A DNA stretch of 64,000 nucleotides from Desulfovibrio desulfuricans (lineage in GTDB: Bacteria > Desulfobacterota > Desulfovibrionia > Desulfovibrionales > Desulfovibrionaceae). The notes under the pieces are model-generated. The model was not told the origin of the DNA. It ran no database searches and was given only the letters and a program-made list of their open reading frames with translations. A program made the position numbers and the translations under genes. Below are positions 8,215-16,960 of this stretch, piece after piece (within the stretch, counting starts at the first letter, position 1; the number at the start of each line of letters is the position of its first letter). The stretch lies in assembly GCF_004801255.1 (NCBI RefSeq), contig NZ_CP036295.1, positions 2,690,001 to 2,754,000 on the forward strand, written 5' to 3'.

Positions 8215-8691
8215 CCGCTTCACGACAGCGCGAGAGGCGGGCTGGCACTGACTGAAAGATCGGCAAGGCTTGAAATAATGCGAGAGGCGGAGGCCCCACG
8301 CCCCCGCTACTGGCTCAAAGGCCGCACCTCGTGGCGCGGCAAAGGCACGAAAACTGCTCGCTTCCGTTGCGGCAAAGCCGCTAACGGCTCGCGGTTTTCG
8401 GCGCTGCCGCTTCACGACAGCGCGAGAGGCGGGCTGGCACTGACTGAAAAATCGGCGAGGCTTGAAATAATGCGAGAGGCGGAGGCCCCACGCCCCCGCT
8501 ACTGGCTCAGAGGCCGCACCCCGTGGCGCGGCAAAGGCACGAAAACTGCTCGCTTCCGCTGCGGCAAAGCCGCTAACGGCTCGCGGTTTTCGGCGCTGCC
8601 GCTTCACGACAGCGCGAGAGGCGGGCTGGCACTGACTGAAAGATCGGCAAGGCTTGAAATAATGCGAGAGGCGGAGGCCCCACGCCCCCGC
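8215..8691. repeat. Tandem repeat, 192-bp unit, about 2.5 copies
   Basis: The unit starting CCGCTTCACGACAGCG begins at 8215, 8407 and 8599, an exact 192-bp period. The first two copies are complete and differ at only a few positions; the third breaks off at 8691. Because 192 is a multiple of three, ORFs run through all copies on both strands (8278-8700 plus; 7609-8607 minus), which is why spurious proteins appear here. Each unit also contains two GCGAGAGGCGG sub-repeats. It lies between a terminator and a convergent small gene. No coding function is supported, and 8692-8861 holds nothing I can identify. Confidence 0.9.
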
Positions 8692-8861
8692 CTCTCATAG
8701 GTGGAGAATTCGTTATGGATTGCGGACTGCCATGCCCCCTATCATGTCACGGAAAAGTGATGCTAGTGGTTTGTGTTCAGCAACGCGGGCCTAAGCCCTG
8801 CATTGCGAACGCATGGTCCTTCTGCAGCCGGTCCGGAGCTCCACTTTGGAGACCGTCCGGT

Positions 8862-9146
8862 TTATTGTTCGGGCGCGTCAATAATGCGCCTCACAAGAGC
8901 CAGGGCCAGCAAGGCCGGAGACATTCTGGGCTTTTCGGCTGGTCTGCGCAGCTGGCGCTTCACAAAACCCGCCATGTCCAAAGCCATATCTGCATCGGTT
9001 ACAGCCGCGCAGCATGCCTTTTTGTTTTCTTCCAGTACTACAAGGTACCGCTCGATCAGCAGCAAATTCCGACTTCGCGTCGGGTCTTCGGCCACTTCGG
9101 GCGGCGAGACTCCCGTCTGGAAAACGTCACCGATGTGTTGCGACAT
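8862..9146 (-). CDS. Small hypothetical protein
   Basis: This is a 94-residue protein with no family I recognise. It is hydrophilic and rich in charged residues, with a helical middle (RNLLLIERYLVVLEENKKA) and no signal peptide or membrane span. The start at 9146 is preferred to the in-frame ATG at 9152 because GGAGG lies seven bases before the former and only about one before the latter. The good ribosome site and protein-like composition support a real gene. It is transcribed divergently from nfnA and convergently towards the 192-bp repeat. Confidence 0.6.
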   Translation of the reverse strand: MSQHIGDVFQTGVSPPEVAEDPTRSRNLLLIERYLVVLEENKKACCAAVTDADMALDMAGFVKRQLRRPAEKPRMSPALLALALVRRIIDAPEQ

Positions 9147-9441
9147 GACCATTCCTCCATGAATGGATCACTGCTTCCTTGCAAAGGGGTTGGCCCTGTC
9201 CGCCTCCTTGTTGGTTGTACCGTCTCCCCTTCCCCACCTGTCAAGAAGCTTATCGGTACTATAGGCCGCGTCTTTAGGGCAACGCAAAAAAATGGGGCCA
9301 AATACATGCCCATTGGCGCAAATTGAATGCGAACAACAAATTATATCAGCCATGTAAGAGAGATACGACAAAACTGTTGCTTGCAACTAATGTCGCTCGC
9401 AGCTACCATGCAGCAACTCACATGCCTGACGAGGAGAACCT
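9147..9441. promoter_or_regulatory. Divergent promoter region before nfnA
   Basis: This ~295-bp gap between divergent genes becomes AT-rich near 9317-9350. A short inverted repeat GTTGC-TT-GCAAC lies at 9376-9387. The nfnA ribosome site GAGGAG is just before 9442. I could not choose a specific promoter. Confidence 0.4.
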
Positions 9442-10284
9442 ATGCCAACACCCATATTGCACAAGGAAAGCCTGATCCCGGGCAAAACCAGCAAACTGGT
9501 GCTCCATGCGCCGCAAATCGCGCAAAAAGCGCGCCCCGGCCACTTCGTCATGCTGCGCATGAGCGAACAGGGCGAGCGCATCCCCCTTACCATTGCTGAC
9601 ACCGACCGGGAAAACGGCACCATTACCATAGTCTATCTGGTCATGGGCAAAAGTACCGCCATGCTTGAGGCGCTCGGCGCCGGAGACGCCATCCTTGACG
9701 TCTGCGGTCCCCTGGGCCACCCCACCCATATCGAAAAACGCGGCACGGTCATCTGCGTGGGCGGCGGCACCGGCATTGCCGCCATGCACCACATTGCCAA
9801 GGGCCACGCCCGCATCGGCAACAAGGTCGTGGGCGTTATCGGCGCGCGCAGCAAAGACCTGCTGCTTTTTGAAAACGAACTAAAGTCGTTTGTGGACGAG
9901 CTGCTTATTTCGACGGACGACGGCAGCTACGGCCACAAGGGCCTTGTTACCGAACTTTTGCGCAACAGGCTTGAAACGGACAAGGACGTGTTTGAAGTCG
10001 TTGCCGTGGGCCCTGTGCCCATGATGGCCGCCGTGGCCGAAACCACGCGTCCTTTTGGCGTCAAAACCACAGTGAGCCTCAACCCCATCATGGTTGACGG
10101 CATCGGCATGTGCGGCGCCTGCCGCGTCACCGTGGGCGGCAAAACCAAGTTTGCCTGTGTGGACGGCCCCGAGTTTGACGGTCACGAAGTGGACTTTCCC
10201 GAGCTGCGCCGCCGCCTGGCCGCATACAGAGAGCAGGAAACCGTTTCCATCGAAGAATACCGGAGAGTCAGCCATGGAGAATAA
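9442..10284 (+). CDS. nfnA: NADH-dependent ferredoxin:NADP oxidoreductase subunit A (NfnA; sulfide dehydrogenase beta-like)
   Basis: NfnA is the smaller flavoprotein of the cytoplasmic NfnAB complex, which couples NADPH, NAD+ and ferredoxin by electron bifurcation. It resembles ferredoxin-NADP reductase and PyrK-like electron-transfer subunits. The FAD-binding segment RIPLTIADTD and the nucleotide-binding GGGTGIAAMHHIA are present. A C-terminal Cys cluster (GMCGACRVTVGGKTKFACVD) fits a [2Fe-2S] site. It is 280 residues long, and its last 11 bp overlap the start of nfnB, a typical coupling for obligate partners. Known members of this pair were first described as sulfide dehydrogenase, so older annotations may use that name. 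Confidence 0.9.
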   Translation: MPTPILHKESLIPGKTSKLVLHAPQIAQKARPGHFVMLRMSEQGERIPLTIADTDRENGTITIVYLVMGKSTAMLEALGAGDAILDVCGPLGHPTHIEKRGTVICVGGGTGIAAMHHIAKGHARIGNKVVGVIGARSKDLLLFENELKSFVDELLISTDDGSYGHKGLVTELLRNRLETDKDVFEVVAVGPVPMMAAVAETTRPFGVKTTVSLNPIMVDGIGMCGACRVTVGGKTKFACVDGPEFDGHEVDFPELRRRLAAYREQETVSIEEYRRVSHGE

Positions 10285-11692
10285 CAAGCCCAAAAAGACC
10301 GTGGCTCCCCGTGTGGATATGCCCTGTCAGCCCGCCCAGGTGCGCCGCAGCAACTTTGAAGAAGTCGCCCTCGGCTACACCAGGGATATGGCCCAGACCG
10401 AAGCCAGCCGCTGCCTGCAGTGCAAAAAACCCCTGTGCGTCACCGGCTGCCCGGTCGAAGTGCCCATCCGCGACTTTATCCACCAGGTGGCCGAGGGCAA
10501 CATGGACGCGGCCTACCGCATCATCAAGACCACCAACAGCCTGCCCGCCGTCTGCGGTCGCGTATGCCCGCAAGAGCACCAGTGCGAAGGCAAGTGCGTG
10601 CTCAAGGCCAAGGGCCAGCCCGTGGCCATTGGCCGTCTTGAACGCTTTGTGGCCGACACCTACATTGCCACCACCGCCTGTGAGCAGGTAACGGGCACCA
10701 ACGCCTGCGCCTTGCCCCTGGGCAGCAAAAAGGTCGCCTGCATCGGCTCCGGCCCCTCGTCCCTGACCTGTGCGGGCGTTTGCGCCACGGCGGGCATCAA
10801 GGTGGACGTTTTTGAAGCCCTGCACGAGCCCGGCGGCGTGCTCATTTACGGCATCCCTGCCTTCCGCCTGCCCAAAAACGTGGTCGCCACCGAAATCAAC
10901 GGCCTGCGCCAGGCCGGGGTAGACTTTCACCTCAATTCCGTGGGCGGCCGCACCATCGACATCGCCGATTTGCGCAAGGAATACGACGCCGTGTTCATCG
11001 GCGTGGGCGCCGGTCTGCCCGTCTTTTTGGGCGTCCCCGGCGAGAACCTGGTGGGCGTGTTCTCGGCCAACGAGTACCTTACCCGCGTCAACCTCGGGCG
11101 TGCCTACAACTTTCCCACGCAGGACACCCCTGCCTACCCCGGCAAACACGTGACCGTGTTCGGCGCGGGCAACGTGGCCATGGACGCGGCGCGCACAGCC
11201 CTGCGCATGGGCGCTGAAAGCGTGCACGTCGTCTACCGCCGCACCAGGGCGGAAATGCCCGCCCGCCTGGAAGAGCTGGAACACGCGGAGGAAGAAGGCG
11301 TGCAGTTTGCCATGCTCTCCGCCCCGCTGCGTTTTAACGGCGATGCGGAGATGCGCCTGCAGTCCGTAACCCTGCAGCGCATGGAACTGGGCGAACCCGA
11401 CGCATCAGGCCGTCGCAGGCCCGTGCCTGTTACAGGGTCGGAATATGACCTGCCCACCGATCTGGCCGTTGTGGCTCTGGGCACGCGCTCCAACCCCATC
11501 CTGCTCGAGGCCACCCCGGAGCTCAAGCTCAACAAGCGGGGCTACATCGAGGCCGACGAAGCCACGGGCGAAACCTCCATACCCAACGTTTTTGCGGGCG
11601 GCGACATCGTCACCGGCGCGGCCACGGTCATTCTGGCCATGGGCGCGGGCCGCAAGGCCGGACAGGAAATTGTCAAAAGGATAGCTGGCTGA
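10274..11692 (+). CDS. nfnB: NfnB / glutamate-synthase-small-subunit-like NADPH oxidoreductase
   Basis: This 472-residue protein belongs to the GltD-like FAD/[4Fe-4S] oxidoreductase family. N-terminal cysteines CLQCKKPLCVTGCP and CGRVCPQEHQCEGKC (about residues 43-105) form the iron-sulfur part. CIGSGPSSLTCAG binds FAD, and VFGAGNVAMDAARTALRMG binds NADPH. The C-terminal FAGGDIVTGAATVILAMGAGRKAG is the conserved FAD-contacting end. Alone it could be read as glutamate synthase small subunit, but the overlapping nfnA and the absence of a large GltB gene argue for NfnB. The start at 10274 is the ATG inside the end of nfnA; a longer in-frame ORF from 10094 is discarded. Confidence 0.9.
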   Translation: MENNKPKKTVAPRVDMPCQPAQVRRSNFEEVALGYTRDMAQTEASRCLQCKKPLCVTGCPVEVPIRDFIHQVAEGNMDAAYRIIKTTNSLPAVCGRVCPQEHQCEGKCVLKAKGQPVAIGRLERFVADTYIATTACEQVTGTNACALPLGSKKVACIGSGPSSLTCAGVCATAGIKVDVFEALHEPGGVLIYGIPAFRLPKNVVATEINGLRQAGVDFHLNSVGGRTIDIADLRKEYDAVFIGVGAGLPVFLGVPGENLVGVFSANEYLTRVNLGRAYNFPTQDTPAYPGKHVTVFGAGNVAMDAARTALRMGAESVHVVYRRTRAEMPARLEELEHAEEEGVQFAMLSAPLRFNGDAEMRLQSVTLQRMELGEPDASGRRRPVPVTGSEYDLPTDLAVVALGTRSNPILLEATPELKLNKRGYIEADEATGETSIPNVFAGGDIVTGAATVILAMGAGRKAGQEIVKRIAG

Positions 11693-11712
11693 TCGCAGCC
11701 CGGCAGATGATC

Positions 11713-11744
11713 AAGGGAGCCTCCCCACGGAGGCTCCCTTTTTT
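11713..11744 (+). terminator. Rho-independent terminator after nfnB
   Basis: Arms AAGGGAGCCTCC (11713-11724) and GGAGGCTCCCTT (11729-11740) with a CCAC loop, then TTTT. Confidence 0.92.
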
Positions 11745-11926
11745 CATGCACACGGCCCGGCATGGCCGCAGCTTGCCAGACAGGCGGTTCGCGTTCATAC
11801 TTGCAAAGGTTTTTTGAGCCGCACTGCGCCGCTCACAGGCAAGGGCGGGCGCTCAACCCGGACGCCCGACAATGGGCAACAATCCGCATCCACGGGCACG
11901 ACCCAGGCATATTCAGGAAAACTCTC

Positions 11927-12754
11927 ATGATTCTCGCAGACTTGCACACGCACACCAAGTACTCGCACGGCGGCAACACACCGGCCGAAATGCACGCGGC
12001 AGCTCAGGCCAGGGGGCTTGAGTACATGGGCTTTACCGAGCACTCGCCCCGCCCCGTGGGCTTTGACTACACCCACGAATACCGCGAGCAGCTCACCAGA
12101 CACCTGCCCGACTACGTGCACGAGGTCTGCGGCCTGCGCGCGGCCAACGCCAACGGGCCCTGCCGCGTTCTTTTCGGCATGGAGATGGACTGGCTTGAAG
12201 GGCAGGAGGACTTTACCCGCGCATCCTGCGCCGCCTACGACTTTGACTACCTGCTCGGCAGCGTGCACTTTATCGGCAAGTGGGGCTTTGACGACGGCGC
12301 TGAACCATGGAAGGCCTTTTCGCAGGAAGAATGCGAAAGACAGTACCAGGCCTATTTTGAAGCATGGGAACGCATGATCCTGTCCGGCCTCTTCAACATT
12401 GCCGCGCATCCCGACCTCATAAAAATCTTTTCGGTCGAACAGTTCCACATCTGGCTGGCTAAACCGCAAGGTCAGGCCCTGGTGGGGCGGGGGCTGGCGG
12501 CCCTTAAACGCATGGGCATGGGCATGGAAATTTCCTCCGCCGGCATCCGCAAGCTCTGCCGCGAAATTTACCCTGCGCCGCCCATCATGGTTATGGCCCG
12601 GCAGCTGGATCTGCCCGTCAGCTTTGCCTCCGACGCTCACGCCACCGAAGACGTGGGCTACGGCTTTGCCCGGCTGGCCTCCTACGCCCGCGCCTTTGGT
12701 TTTGCCGAATATACCATTTTTGACCGGGGCCAGCGCCTGGTGCTGCCCCTGTAA
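11927..12754 (+). CDS. hisK: Histidinol-phosphatase, PHP family (HisK type)
   Basis: The enzyme removes phosphate from L-histidinol phosphate in histidine synthesis. The 275-residue PHP domain shows its metal-binding residues in order: DLHTHTKYSHGG, TEHSP, GMEMDWL, GSVHFI, AAHPDLIK and SDAHATEDVG. The ATG at 11927 begins MILADLHTHT, normal for the family, with AGGA upstream. The longer ORF from 11762 would add 55 residues with no homologous features. PHP phosphatases also include other sugar- or nucleotide-phosphate enzymes, so the exact substrate is inferred. Confidence 0.82.
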   Translation: MILADLHTHTKYSHGGNTPAEMHAAAQARGLEYMGFTEHSPRPVGFDYTHEYREQLTRHLPDYVHEVCGLRAANANGPCRVLFGMEMDWLEGQEDFTRASCAAYDFDYLLGSVHFIGKWGFDDGAEPWKAFSQEECERQYQAYFEAWERMILSGLFNIAAHPDLIKIFSVEQFHIWLAKPQGQALVGRGLAALKRMGMGMEISSAGIRKLCREIYPAPPIMVMARQLDLPVSFASDAHATEDVGYGFARLASYARAFGFAEYTIFDRGQRLVLPL

Positions 12755-12788
12755 CACGGCGTCCGCCTTTGACAGTACGGATTTTTTT

Positions 12789-14264
12789 ATGTCCGAAATT
12801 ATAGTCTCCATCGACGATGTAAGTCTTTTTTTACCCGGCGATTCCAGCCAGAAGCTTGTGCTGCACAACATCGGCTGGCAGGTGCGGCGCGGCGAGCACT
12901 GCGCGCTGCTTGGCCCCAACGGTTCCGGCAAGTCAACCCTGCTGCGCCTCATGCGCGGCGAGCTGTGGCCCGCCCAGGGCCGCATACTGTGGCACGGCCC
13001 CGACGGCGCGGAAGACTCCCCCCTGGCTGGCCGAGCCATGACCGCCCTGGTGTCGCCCGCGCAGCAAGAAAACTATCAGCGGCAGGCCTGGGATCTCACG
13101 GGCCGCGACCTTCTGCTCACCGGCTTTGAAGACACCCCCCTGGTGTATGCCGACAGCACGGTTTACCGACGGCAGGCGGTGGAGGCCATGGCCGCGCAGC
13201 TGGATGCCGAGGGGCTGCTTGAACGCACGGTGCCCACGTTTTCGCAGGGGCAGCTGCGCCTGCTGCTGCTTGGCCGCGCCCTGCTGCGCGCCCCGACCCT
13301 GCTGTTGCTGGACGAATGCGACGAAGGTCTGGACGAGCGTTACCGGCAGATTTTTTTTGAAACGCTGGGCGAATACGCCAATCGCTGCACGGTGGTGATG
13401 ACAGCTCACCGCGCCGCCAATATTCCCGACTGGTGCGCGGGACGCCGTTATGTGCGCAATGGCCGCCTGTTTGCCGCCCCGCCCGCGGGGGACGCGGCAG
13501 AGGCCGCCCCGATGCGGAGCGCCGTAACGCCCGCATCCGGCGGGCTGGCCGCCCACGGCAAGCACGCCATGCTCGACCTGGACAACGTCACTGTATTTAT
13601 CGACCGGCAGGCAGTGCTGCACGACATCAGCTGGTGCATGCACCAGGGCGAAAACTGGCGCATAACCGGGGCCAACGGCTCCGGCAAATCCACCTTGCTG
13701 CGTCTGCTGGCGGGGGATGAATTTGCGGCCGCCGGCGGCACGCTTGAACGCTGGCTGCCCAGCCAGGGCGGGCAGGTGGATACGCTTGAGGACGTGCGCA
13801 AGGGCGTGCGCCTGGTTTCTGACCTTTCGCAGGCGCTTTACGGCTATGAGCTCAACGCGCTCGACATGATCTGTACAGGGTTTGACAACAGCATCGGCGT
13901 GTACCGGCGTTTTTCCGAGGCCGAACGGGCCGAGGCCAAAAACTGCATGGCCCTTATGTTTCCAGAAGAATCCCCTGAGCGGCTCGCGCAGATCGAGCGG
14001 CAGTCCATCCGCCACCTGTCCACCGGGCAGCTGCGGCGTCTCTTTCTGGCGCGGGCGCTGGTGGGTGGGCCGGACATCCTGCTGCTGGACGAACCGTGCT
14101 CCGGCCTTGATGCGGCCAGCCGCGCCCAGTACCTGCACCTGCTCGACCAGCTCGCCGCGCAGGGCATCCAGATGGTCTTTATTTCGCACCATAATGAAGA
14201 CGCCCCCCTGTGCATAAACAGGGAGGCGCATATGGAAGGCGGCAGGCTGCGCGTGGTGCTGTAG
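12789..14264 (+). CDS. Double ATP-binding ABC protein, ModF/PhrA-like
   Basis: This soluble 491-residue protein contains two ABC ATPase domains. The first has Walker A GPNGSGKST (about residue 43), signature FSQGQLR and Walker B LLLLDE. The second has Walker A GANGSGKST (about residue 297), signature LSTGQLR and Walker B ILLLDEPCSGLD. The first-domain signature is degenerate and DECDEGLD replaces DEP. Size and layout fit E. coli ModF (PhrA), a molybdate-associated ATPase of unclear role. No permease or binding protein is adjacent. The start ATG at 12789 gives MSEIIVSIDDVSLFLP; upstream in-frame sequence overlaps hisK and is not used. Confidence 0.8.
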   Translation: MSEIIVSIDDVSLFLPGDSSQKLVLHNIGWQVRRGEHCALLGPNGSGKSTLLRLMRGELWPAQGRILWHGPDGAEDSPLAGRAMTALVSPAQQENYQRQAWDLTGRDLLLTGFEDTPLVYADSTVYRRQAVEAMAAQLDAEGLLERTVPTFSQGQLRLLLLGRALLRAPTLLLLDECDEGLDERYRQIFFETLGEYANRCTVVMTAHRAANIPDWCAGRRYVRNGRLFAAPPAGDAAEAAPMRSAVTPASGGLAAHGKHAMLDLDNVTVFIDRQAVLHDISWCMHQGENWRITGANGSGKSTLLRLLAGDEFAAAGGTLERWLPSQGGQVDTLEDVRKGVRLVSDLSQALYGYELNALDMICTGFDNSIGVYRRFSEAERAEAKNCMALMFPEESPERLAQIERQSIRHLSTGQLRRLFLARALVGGPDILLLDEPCSGLDAASRAQYLHLLDQLAAQGIQMVFISHHNEDAPLCINREAHMEGGRLRVVL

Positions 14265-14268
14265 GGGG

Positions 14269-14910
14269 CTAACCCTTGCGGCCCATGCGGGAGCGCGCCA
14301 CTTCGACAAGCACCGGCAGCACGGAAATGGCGATGATGCCGTAAACGATCAGGCTGAAATTCTGCCGGGCCCATTCAAGATTGCCAAGAAAATAGCCGGC
14401 GGAAACAAGACCGCCCACCCACAGGACGCACCCCGTGATGTTGAACAAAAAAAACGTGGGCGGGTGCATAAGGGCTATACCGGCCACAAAAGGGGCAAAG
14501 GTGCGCACAATGGGCACAAAGCGGGCAAGCACAATGGCCTTGCCCCCATGCCGTTCGTAAAACCGGTGCGCCTTGAGCAAATGGTCTTTTTTTATAAACC
14601 GGTTCTCGCGCGAAAATATGGCCGGGCCCACATGACGACCGATCATATAGTTGACCGCGTCGCCCATCACGCCCGCAGCCAGCAGCACGCCCATGATTTC
14701 GCCATAGCCCATCAGCCCGGCCCCCGCCACCACGCCAGAGGCAAACAGCAGGGAATCGCCCGGCAAAAAGGGCGTCACCACAAGCCCTGTCTCGCAAAAA
14801 ACAACAACAAACAGTATGCCGTACAGCCACAAACCATACTGGTTGGCCAGTTCAAACAGATGCACATCAATGTGCAGCACAAAACTCACAAAGCTGCTCA
14901 AAAATTCCAT
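14269..14910 (-). CDS. DedA family membrane protein
   Basis: This 213-residue integral membrane protein belongs to the DedA/SNARE-associated (PF09335) family. It shows the family motif FLPGDSLLFASG near residue 46 and the conserved arginine segment ARFVPIVRTFAPFVAG, with several hydrophobic spans. DedA proteins support membrane homeostasis, and some flip undecaprenyl phosphate. The start at 14910 (MEFLSSFVSF) follows GAGGGAGA and avoids a 61-residue unlike extension. It converges with the ModF-like gene (4 bp apart) and diverges from the next gene. Confidence 0.88.
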   Translation of the reverse strand: MEFLSSFVSFVLHIDVHLFELANQYGLWLYGILFVVVFCETGLVVTPFLPGDSLLFASGVVAGAGLMGYGEIMGVLLAAGVMGDAVNYMIGRHVGPAIFSRENRFIKKDHLLKAHRFYERHGGKAIVLARFVPIVRTFAPFVAGIALMHPPTFFLFNITGCVLWVGGLVSAGYFLGNLEWARQNFSLIVYGIIAISVLPVLVEVARSRMGRKG

Positions 14911-14991
14911 AAAAACGTATCTCCCTCGGCGGGTGCGCATGCGCCCCTGTGCGCTCTTGTACCCCAAGGCAGCTTGTGGCACAACACAGCC

Positions 14992-16116
14992 ATGCGCGTA
15001 ATCACCACCATAGCCCTCTTTGCCCTGCTGCTGTTTACTCCTGCGGCCAACGCCGCCGACACCTACATGGTGGGTTTTCGCACGCTTGGTCAATGGTCGC
15101 CCGAAACCGGCCTGCGGCTGGATGTAAATGTATGGTATCCTTCATCACGCCCCCCGCGTGATCTCAACTACGCCCCGTGGGAGATTTCCGCCTCCCGCGC
15201 AGGCAAGGCGGTGGACGGGCGTTTTCCTCTGTTGCTGCTCTCGCACGACACCGCAGGCACGCGTTTTTCGTACCATGACACGGCCACATGGCTGGCTTCG
15301 CTGGGTTTTGTCGTGGCTGCGCCCAACCACCCCGGCGACAACATGGACAATATGGACAACCTGCTGACCTGGCAGCAGCTTGAAAACCGCGCCCAGGAGC
15401 TCTCTGGCAGCATTGACCTGCTGCTGCACGACCCGGAGGTGGAGCCCAGCGTCGACGCCTCGCGCATTGGCGTGGTGGGCTTTGGCGTAGGCGGGGCCGC
15501 TGCGCTGCTGCTTGGAGGCGCGCTGCCCGACTGCGAGGGCTGGGCAAGCTATTGCACCCGCACCACGCCCAACGACATGTACTGCAATACATGGGCGCGC
15601 GAACGCATGGAAGCGCTGTGCAAAAACCTGCCGCTTACCCATAGCCTGGCTGACCCCCGCATACGCGCTGTTGCCGCTGTCGCCCCCGGCTTCGGCATGC
15701 TGTTTTCGCGCCAGTCGTTCCACTGGTTTTATCCGCCCCTGCTGCTCATGGCCGCGCCCAACGACGCGCTCAACTCCCCGGCCCTGCACGCCCGGCGCAT
15801 ATACGAGCTCATGGACAAAAAGCCCCGCTGGCTCACCCTGCCGCAGGCCGACACAGGCTCGCTTATGGCCCCCTGCCCGGAATCGTTGGCGCTTGAGCTG
15901 CCCGAACTGTGCCGCTCGGTGTCGTCCGAAACGCGCACTGCCATACATAAACGCATGACTGAAGCTCTGGGCGACTTTTTTCTGCACTACCTCGGCAATG
16001 CCCAGAATCTGCCACAGATTCCGGCCCCGCCCGACCTGACCCCGCAGCCGCCCAAACCTGCTCCGGAGCCTGCCGCGCAGCCTGGCCCAAAACCCAAAAA
16101 GCGCCGTCCCGGCTAG
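14992..16116 (+). CDS. Exported alpha/beta-hydrolase-fold protein lacking the catalytic serine
   Basis: A signal peptide (MRVITTIALFALLLFTPAANA) leads a 374-residue protein resembling the predicted dienelactone-hydrolase family. The strand-turn-helix where the nucleophile should sit reads RIGVVGFGVGGAAALLL: the Gly-x-Ser-x-Gly motif has become G163-F-G165-V-G167, so the serine is replaced by glycine. The acidic residue D258 in AAPNDALN is kept. The region where a catalytic His is expected reads QADTGSLM near 285-292, with no His. It is probably a binding or scaffold protein, or an enzyme of altered chemistry. The C-terminus is a Pro/Lys-rich tail (residues about 342-374) that may contact the cell wall. 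Confidence 0.75.
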   Translation: MRVITTIALFALLLFTPAANAADTYMVGFRTLGQWSPETGLRLDVNVWYPSSRPPRDLNYAPWEISASRAGKAVDGRFPLLLLSHDTAGTRFSYHDTATWLASLGFVVAAPNHPGDNMDNMDNLLTWQQLENRAQELSGSIDLLLHDPEVEPSVDASRIGVVGFGVGGAAALLLGGALPDCEGWASYCTRTTPNDMYCNTWARERMEALCKNLPLTHSLADPRIRAVAAVAPGFGMLFSRQSFHWFYPPLLLMAAPNDALNSPALHARRIYELMDKKPRWLTLPQADTGSLMAPCPESLALELPELCRSVSSETRTAIHKRMTEALGDFFLHYLGNAQNLPQIPAPPDLTPQPPKPAPEPAAQPGPKPKKRRPG

Positions 16117-16154
16117 GCGTGCAAAGGCATGTTACGAGCCGCTTTTCAGCAGCC

Positions 16155-16183
16155 TTGACAATTTCCGCGCTGCTCACTAAAGG
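16155..16183 (+). promoter_or_regulatory. Candidate sigma-70 promoter for the exported small protein
   Basis: TTGACA at 16155-16160, a 17-bp spacer, and a weak -10 TAAAGG at 16178-16183, 63 bp before the next gene. Confidence 0.4.
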
Positions 16184-16245
16184 GTTTGCCATGGCGGTAG
16201 ATTTACTCCCTAGCGCCGATTCTTCCATATCCGGAACAGGATACT

Positions 16246-16812
16246 ATGCGGAACACAATTTATTTGTTCTGTTTACTGCTTGCCGCCCTGGCCCCTGCGG
16301 CCGCCTTTGGCACTGACACCCAGGGAACCACCGAACAGCAAGGCTGGGTAGTCATGCCCGCCGGCGCTCGTTCGGCCTATTTTGGCATACATGGCGGCAC
16401 CATGCCTGTCAGCCTGCTGGTGTATGGCGACGGCTCTTCGCTGGTGACCTTTGTGGGCCGCACCGGCAACGATTTTATTGACGTTTTGCGCCGGGCCGAG
16501 GTTTCCATGCCCAGCCTGCTCAACGGCACCACGCAGAGGTCCTCTGCGGGCAAGGCGGGGACCCCTTCCGCCAACGCCACGGCTGTTCTGATGGCTGGAT
16601 CCTCAGCCAGCAGCCTGCCGGTGTTCAACGTCAGCGGCGAAGGCCTGTCGCAAATGGATGTGCCCCCCGGGCAGCTGCAGCCCTTTGGCCTCTCTGACAA
16701 AGCCTTGTCCATCGAGGGCGAGGTGACCGCGCCGCAGCGCCTTTCCACAGTCAAGCAGTACCGTTTGCTTTTACAGCCCCAGTATCTGCAACCCCGCCGC
16801 AACCAGCGTTAA
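16246..16812 (+). CDS. Exported hypothetical protein
   Basis: This 188-residue protein begins with a clear signal peptide (MRNTIYLFCLLLAALAPAAAFG). The mature part is rich in Ser, Thr, Gly and Val with no cysteine, suggesting a soluble beta-rich periplasmic protein. I do not recognise the family. It follows the hydrolase-like gene on the same strand after a 129-bp gap with a possible promoter, and a terminator closes it. Confidence 0.75.
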   Translation: MRNTIYLFCLLLAALAPAAAFGTDTQGTTEQQGWVVMPAGARSAYFGIHGGTMPVSLLVYGDGSSLVTFVGRTGNDFIDVLRRAEVSMPSLLNGTTQRSSAGKAGTPSANATAVLMAGSSASSLPVFNVSGEGLSQMDVPPGQLQPFGLSDKALSIEGEVTAPQRLSTVKQYRLLLQPQYLQPRRNQR

Positions 16813-16853
16813 AACAACGGCCGCGCCGCCTGCCCCGCCTTTCGACACGTCTG

Positions 16854-16884
16854 AGCCCGCCCTGCACCAGAGCGGGCTTTTTTT
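16854..16884 (+). terminator. Rho-independent terminator
   Basis: AGCCCGC at 16854-16860 pairs with GCGGGCT at 16872-16878, followed by a T-run to 16884; three more inner pairs are possible. Confidence 0.85.
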
Positions 16885-16894
16885 ATGTAGCCTC

Positions 16895-16928
16895 TTGATT
16901 TGAATGTTTATAGAAGATAAGCTATCTT
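16895..16928 (+). promoter_or_regulatory. Candidate promoter overlapped by a palindrome
   Basis: TTGATT at 16895-16900 and TAAGCT at 16918-16923 are separated by 17 bp. The -10 side overlaps the inverted repeat AAGATA-AGC-TATCTT (16914-16928), a plausible repressor site for the gene at 16961. Confidence 0.4.
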
Positions 16929-16960
16929 TCAGTTGAACAATTTGTCTCAGGAGCCAAGCC

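Noticed and set aside
8215..8691. Possible CRISPR array
   Set aside because: Units are long, contiguous and have no unique spacers; no cas genes are present. The same holds for the arrays near 46.6-48.1 kb.
8278..8700. 140-residue repetitive ORF and its minus-strand counterpart
   Set aside because: Both exist only because a 192-bp repeat is a multiple of three; no ribosome site and no family.
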